Of a stretch of 64,000 nt of DNA, positions 60,556-64,000 are shown in pieces. The DNA is taken from positions 1 to 64,000 of the forward strand of contig CAIMUX010000127.1 of NCBI GenBank assembly GCA_903844735.1, given 5' to 3'. A program made the position numbers and the translations under genes. How positions within the stretch are numbered: the first letter of the stretch is position 1; the number at the start of each line of letters is the position of its first letter. This stretch comes from Candidatus Eiseniibacteriota bacterium. GTDB taxonomy: Bacteria > Eisenbacteria > RBG-16-71-46 > CAIMUX01. Below the pieces are notes generated by a model, which searched no databases, was not told where the DNA came from, and saw only the letters and a list, made by a program, of their open reading frames with translations.

Positions 60556-62021
60556 CCGGTTCACTGAAGCGGAAGATCCTGCTCACGAACCTGGTCGTGT
60601 TGAGCCTCATGGTGGGCGCGTCCCATCTGATGACCTACATGCACTGGCGAAGCCACCTCCTGCGCTTCGCCCAGTCGCAGGGGTGGGCCATGTCGTCGAT
60701 CATCAGCCAGCGACTCTACCGCGAGTTCATGGAAGGCGACATCGACGGAATCCGCGACCTCATGCGGGCCATGCTCGACCACCAAGCGGTGCACTCCGTC
60801 CGCGTGACCAACGAGAAGGGGCTGGTGCTTCTATCGACGGTGCGGGAAGAGGAGCACCGGATGACGGTGAAAATCCCCCGCGAGGTGAGCGAGCGCCTGG
60901 AGTGGACCGCCGCCCCCAAGAGACTGACCCGTGGCACCGCCGAGCTGACCTTCTTCGTCCCGATCCCGCGGGGTCCGGAGTGCCGGCAATGCCACTATCC
61001 GGCCGCGCCGCAACTGGCCATCCTCCAACTCGACGTGGAGGCGGATCGGCTCACCCGCATCCTGCGCGGCTCCATCTACCAAGTGATGATCATCACCTCG
61101 GTCACGGTAGGGCTCCTGCTCCTGGCGCTGCACGGTCTCTTCAGGCGTGAGGTCAACCGACCGGTCTCACGGATTCTTTCGGTCATGGAGCGCGCCCGGG
61201 CAGGCGATCTCGAGGTGCGGGTCCCCGCGGGCGGCCCCGACGAGATGGGACAGATCGGCGACGGTTTGAACCGCATGCTGGAGCAGCTCCACGGAGCGCG
61301 GGAGGAGCTACAGACCCTGCACCAGCAGGAGATGGAACGACAAGAGCGACTTGCCACCATCGGCAACCTCGCCTCGGCGGTGGCCCACGAGATCAAGAAC
61401 CCGCTCGCGGGGATCCGCGGCGGGATGGAGGTCTTGGAAGACGGCCTCCCCGCAGGCGACCCGAAGCGCAACCTCACGCGCGAAATCAAGGCCGAGGTCG
61501 ATCGGATCAACCGGATGGTGCGCGATCTCCTCTCGTATTCGCGGCAGCCGAACCCCGAGACCGTTCCCGCTCTTGTCTGCGACCTTCTGGAGGACGTGAT
61601 CACCCAAGCGCGTCAGCTCCCGGATGCCCGTCGGGTGCAGATCCTCCACGAGGCCGGTTGCGGCTGCCGGGTGGCGGTCGACTACCAGCTCATCAAACAG
61701 TCGTTCTTCAATATCATCCAGAACGCCTTCGACGCTATGCCCCACGGGGGCAGTCTCACCGTCACCTGTGAGCACGCTGACGGGAAGGCGCTGATCTGTT
61801 TCGCAGACACCGGCGGCGGCATCGACCCCGTGGTTGCGGCGCGCATCATGCAACCGTTCTTCACCACCCGTCACCGCGGCACAGGACTCGGCCTTCCCAT
61901 CGCGCTGTCGATCGTGGAGGCGCACGGCGGAGAGATCACCTTCGTCGCCGGCCCGGGCCGCGGCGCCGTGTTCACTGTCCACTTGCCCCTCATCGCGGAG
62001 AAGGAGCGTCCCGCATCATGA
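60525..62021 (+). CDS. Sensor histidine kinase with a periplasmic c-type heme motif
   Basis: A 498-residue membrane kinase starting at GTG 60525 (GGAGGG four bases upstream), overlapping the giant cytochrome gene by 31 bases. TM1 is residues 18-38 and TM2 185-206, with a periplasmic domain between. That domain ends in PECRQCHYPAAPQ: CxxCH at 153-157, a covalent heme site in a sensor. A HAMP domain follows, a coiled coil, HisKA with phospho-acceptor His288 in AHEIKNPLAG, and an ATPase with N box QNAFDAM and G boxes DTGGGID, GTGLGLPIA. It probably senses redox or electron-acceptor state and controls the cytochrome operon through the following regulator. Confidence 0.92.
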   Translation: MHRVSLGRALTGSLKRKILLTNLVVLSLMVGASHLMTYMHWRSHLLRFAQSQGWAMSSIISQRLYREFMEGDIDGIRDLMRAMLDHQAVHSVRVTNEKGLVLLSTVREEEHRMTVKIPREVSERLEWTAAPKRLTRGTAELTFFVPIPRGPECRQCHYPAAPQLAILQLDVEADRLTRILRGSIYQVMIITSVTVGLLLLALHGLFRREVNRPVSRILSVMERARAGDLEVRVPAGGPDEMGQIGDGLNRMLEQLHGAREELQTLHQQEMERQERLATIGNLASAVAHEIKNPLAGIRGGMEVLEDGLPAGDPKRNLTREIKAEVDRINRMVRDLLSYSRQPNPETVPALVCDLLEDVITQARQLPDARRVQILHEAGCGCRVAVDYQLIKQSFFNIIQNAFDAMPHGGSLTVTCEHADGKALICFADTGGGIDPVVAARIMQPFFTTRHRGTGLGLPIALSIVEAHGGEITFVAGPGRGAVFTVHLPLIAEKERPAS

Positions 62022-63430
62022 GCACCGCCACCATTCTCATCGTCGACGACGAGCGCCTCCTGCGCCTCACCCTCCGGTCCCGCCTCGAGGACCAAGGCTT
62101 CATTGTCGTCGAGGGCGAAACCGGCGAAGAAGCCGTCCGCATAGTCGGCGAGGAGGACCCCGATCTCGTTCTGCTCGACTACCAGCTTCCCGATCGCAAC
62201 GGCCTGGAGGTGCTCGATATCCTCCTCCAACGCGACCGCGACCTGCCGGTAGTGATGATCACCGGCCACGGCTCGGTGGAAGGCGCGGTGCGGGCGATGC
62301 GCCGCGGTGCCATCGACTACCTGGAAAAACCGTTCGAGTTCGACGCGCTGTTGCTCACCGTCGAGAGCTCGCTACAGACCACGGCGCTGCGGCGCGAGGT
62401 CCGCCGCCTTCGCCGCGAGGCGAGCGAGGCGGGCGGCGCCTCCGAGCTGGTGGGGCGAACCCCGCAGATGCAGGAGCTGAACACTGTCATCGACCGCGTG
62501 GCCCAGTCCGACCCGGCCACTGTGCTGCTTCAGGGCGAGAGCGGCACCGGCAAGAACGTGGTGGCGCGGGCCATACACCAGCGTTCGGTCCGCGCAGAGA
62601 AGCCGTTCGTCACCATCGCCTGCACCTCGCTGCCGGAGAACCTACTCGAAAGCGAACTCATGGGCCATGAGCGCGGCGCCTTCACCGACGCCCACAGCAC
62701 CAAACGCGGGCTGCTCGAAGTGGCCGACGGCGGCACCCTCTTCCTCGACGAGATCGGGGAGCTGCCGCTCTCGCTCCAGGCCAAGCTCCTCCATCTGCTG
62801 GAGGAACGGAGCTTCCGCCGCATCGGCGGGACGCGCACCATCAAGGTCGATGTGCGGATCATCGCCGCCACCAACCGCGACCTGCGCGGCGCGGTAGAGC
62901 GCGGACAGTTCCGGGACGATTTCTACTACCGGCTCAACATCGTGCCGATCTGGATCCCCGCGCTGCGCGAGCGCAAGGCCGATATCCCACTCCTCGTCGA
63001 CACATTCGTCACGCTCTTCAACCGCGACTTCCGCAAAGAAGTGCTGGGAGTGACACCGGCCGTGCTCCAGGTCCTTATGCGCTACCACTGGCCGGGCAAT
63101 GTGCGCGAGTTGAAGAATCTCGTGGAGAGGGTGATGATTCTGGGCGGCGGCCGCCAAGTCGAGCTGGAGGACCTGCCCGTGGAGCTTCGCGGAGGGCCGT
63201 CGCTCACGCCCAACGCCGCAGGCGGTTTTGCACTTCCCGACGGAGGGCTTGACCTCGAAGAGCTCGAGCGCGGCCTGCTCGTGCAGGCCCTTGTGCGCGC
63301 GGGCGGCAACCGCACCCAGGCAGGCAGGCTCTTAGGCCTCAACCGCGACCAGGTGAGCTACCGGGTGGAAAAGTTCAAGATTCGATTCGAAGACGCGGGG
63401 ACCCCGCGACTGCGCGTGCAGCGGGACTAG
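62018..63430 (+). CDS. NtrC-family sigma54-dependent response regulator
   Basis: A 470-residue regulator, ATG 62018 overlapping the kinase stop. REC domain with phospho-acceptor Asp54 in VLLDYQLPDRNG and Lys104 in YLEKPFE; AAA+ domain with Walker A GESGTGK (173-179), the sigma54-contact loop GAFTDA (220-225), Walker B GTLFLDEIGEL and arginine-finger region RDDFYYRLN. A Fis-type HTH closes it (NRTQAGRLLGLNRDQVSYRV). It activates sigma54 RNA polymerase when phosphorylated by the heme-bearing kinase. The TGGCAC-type promoter at 50206 before the NHL/cytochrome operon is a natural target. Confidence 0.95.
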   Translation: MSTATILIVDDERLLRLTLRSRLEDQGFIVVEGETGEEAVRIVGEEDPDLVLLDYQLPDRNGLEVLDILLQRDRDLPVVMITGHGSVEGAVRAMRRGAIDYLEKPFEFDALLLTVESSLQTTALRREVRRLRREASEAGGASELVGRTPQMQELNTVIDRVAQSDPATVLLQGESGTGKNVVARAIHQRSVRAEKPFVTIACTSLPENLLESELMGHERGAFTDAHSTKRGLLEVADGGTLFLDEIGELPLSLQAKLLHLLEERSFRRIGGTRTIKVDVRIIAATNRDLRGAVERGQFRDDFYYRLNIVPIWIPALRERKADIPLLVDTFVTLFNRDFRKEVLGVTPAVLQVLMRYHWPGNVRELKNLVERVMILGGGRQVELEDLPVELRGGPSLTPNAAGGFALPDGGLDLEELERGLLVQALVRAGGNRTQAGRLLGLNRDQVSYRVEKFKIRFEDAGTPRLRVQRD

Positions 63431-63517
63431 TCTCGCTGCCGGCGCTCAGCCTCGGACGCCGCGACTCGCGCAGGAGCGCCACCGCCTCGGCCGGGCGCCC
63501 CCAAGCCCGAAGCCTAC

Positions 63518-64000
63518 TCAGCGCCTCCGTTCCACCTTGCCCACCACAAGCAGCCCGCCCCGCCCCACCGCCACACAAGCCGCACACCGCCACCTCCGAT
63601 TGGTCGTCCGAGCCAGCCCCGTCCACCCACAAGTCGGGCAATGATGCTGATACACGCGGGGACGCCGCAAAGGCTGCGGAAACGACGGAATCGCGTCGGT
63701 GTTCAGCCTGACCCTCGGCCCATAGCCCGCCTGGCGCATGAGCCGCCGCCATTGCGCACCGTGCGGCTGGACCCGCCGTCCATGGATAAGAAAACACGCC
63801 ACGTGGGCTGCCTCATGGCAGACGATTTCCAGAAGCAGATCCTCAGGCGCGAACTCCAGGACGCGAGTGCTGATCCGGACTTCACCGGTAGAAGGAAACG
63901 CCCGGGCCAGTGTGCGAGTCATGCGGCGACTGGCGCGAACGTAAACCCTGGTTCCGAGATCCGGTGTGCCCCACACAAAAGCGAGACGAGCGATCAGTGC
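63518..64000 (-). CDS. SprT-like zinc metalloprotein (5' end beyond window)
   Basis: The frame is open to the right edge (codons before GTG 63976 read ALIARLAF), so the N-terminus lies outside. The core IVCHEAAHVACFLIHG carries the HExxH metal site; PHGAQWRRLMRQAGYGP follows, and a C-terminal zinc ribbon has CPTCGWTGLAR and WRCAAC. This order (HExxH, then a four-Cys ribbon) is that of SprT/Spartan-type proteins, in bacteria of uncertain role. It converges on the response-regulator gene with an 87-bp gap. Confidence 0.85.
   Translation of the reverse strand, partial: ALIARLAFVWGTPDLGTRVYVRASRRMTRTLARAFPSTGEVRISTRVLEFAPEDLLLEIVCHEAAHVACFLIHGRRVQPHGAQWRRLMRQAGYGPRVRLNTDAIPSFPQPLRRPRVYQHHCPTCGWTGLARTTNRRWRCAACVAVGRGGLLVVGKVERRR

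Overview
The window is GC-rich DNA from a Gram-negative bacterium: it encodes lipoproteins, an outer-membrane barrel and a secreted peptidase ending in a FlgD-like domain. The Cys-rich repeat lipoprotein, the FlgD-type tail and the dense multiheme cytochromes recall uncultured lineages such as Eisenbacteria or neighbouring FCB-group/Gemmatimonadota-like bacteria. That placement is inference, since no rRNA or other marker gene is present.

1-5373: the left edge cuts a tandem-repeat surface lipoprotein. Next comes an MmeI-like restriction-modification protein (1149-4076) flanked by two fragments that look like the start and end of one BPTD_3080-type restriction gene. A 1.1 kb gene-free stretch then carries four 14-base direct repeats spaced exactly 32 bp apart, just before a catalytic-domain-only tyrosine recombinase.

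5374-19397: a mobile element. It holds the tyrosine recombinase, small and large terminase subunits, a ParB-like protein, a Dam-type adenine methylase, a primase-helicase, small phage-type proteins, an AlpA-like regulator, two tandem paralogues of unknown family, and an overlapping cassette of large serine recombinase, DUF2924 and small proteins. No capsid, portal or tail gene was recognised, so it is either a satellite-like packaging element or a prophage remnant.

19866-32276: secreted proteins (a PPC-like protein and a subtilisin-type peptidase), a 1.7 kb gene-poor region with a 42-43 bp repeat array, serine O-acetyltransferase, a gamma-glutamyltransferase-like enzyme, a GT-C-like membrane protein, a 57-residue DUF3052-like protein and an MBL-fold hydrolase.

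32338-44436 (minus strand): a probable N-glycoprotein utilisation operon, in transcription order GH130, CBM9-like protein, sodium/solute symporter, GH38 alpha-mannosidase, PNGase F, GH20 beta-hexosaminidase, POT peptide transporter. Several of its junctions overlap. A coherent reading is that PNGase F frees N-glycans, the glycosidases and phosphorylase dismantle them, and the two transporters take up sugars and peptides.

44726-63430 (mostly plus strand): an electron-transfer region. It contains a seven-heme cytochrome, an amidase amid gene debris, then an NHL protein, a six-heme cytochrome whose motif layout resembles Geobacter OmcS, a six/seven-heme cytochrome, an outer-membrane barrel, three lipoproteins, a cytochrome with about 42 CxxCH motifs, a sensor kinase with its own periplasmic CxxCH, and an NtrC-family sigma54 activator. 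Sigma54-like promoter elements sit before the NHL gene (strong) and the seven-heme gene (weaker). I read this as an extracellular electron-transfer conduit, possibly with nanowire-type filaments, under heme-based redox control. The right edge cuts an SprT-like metalloprotein gene.
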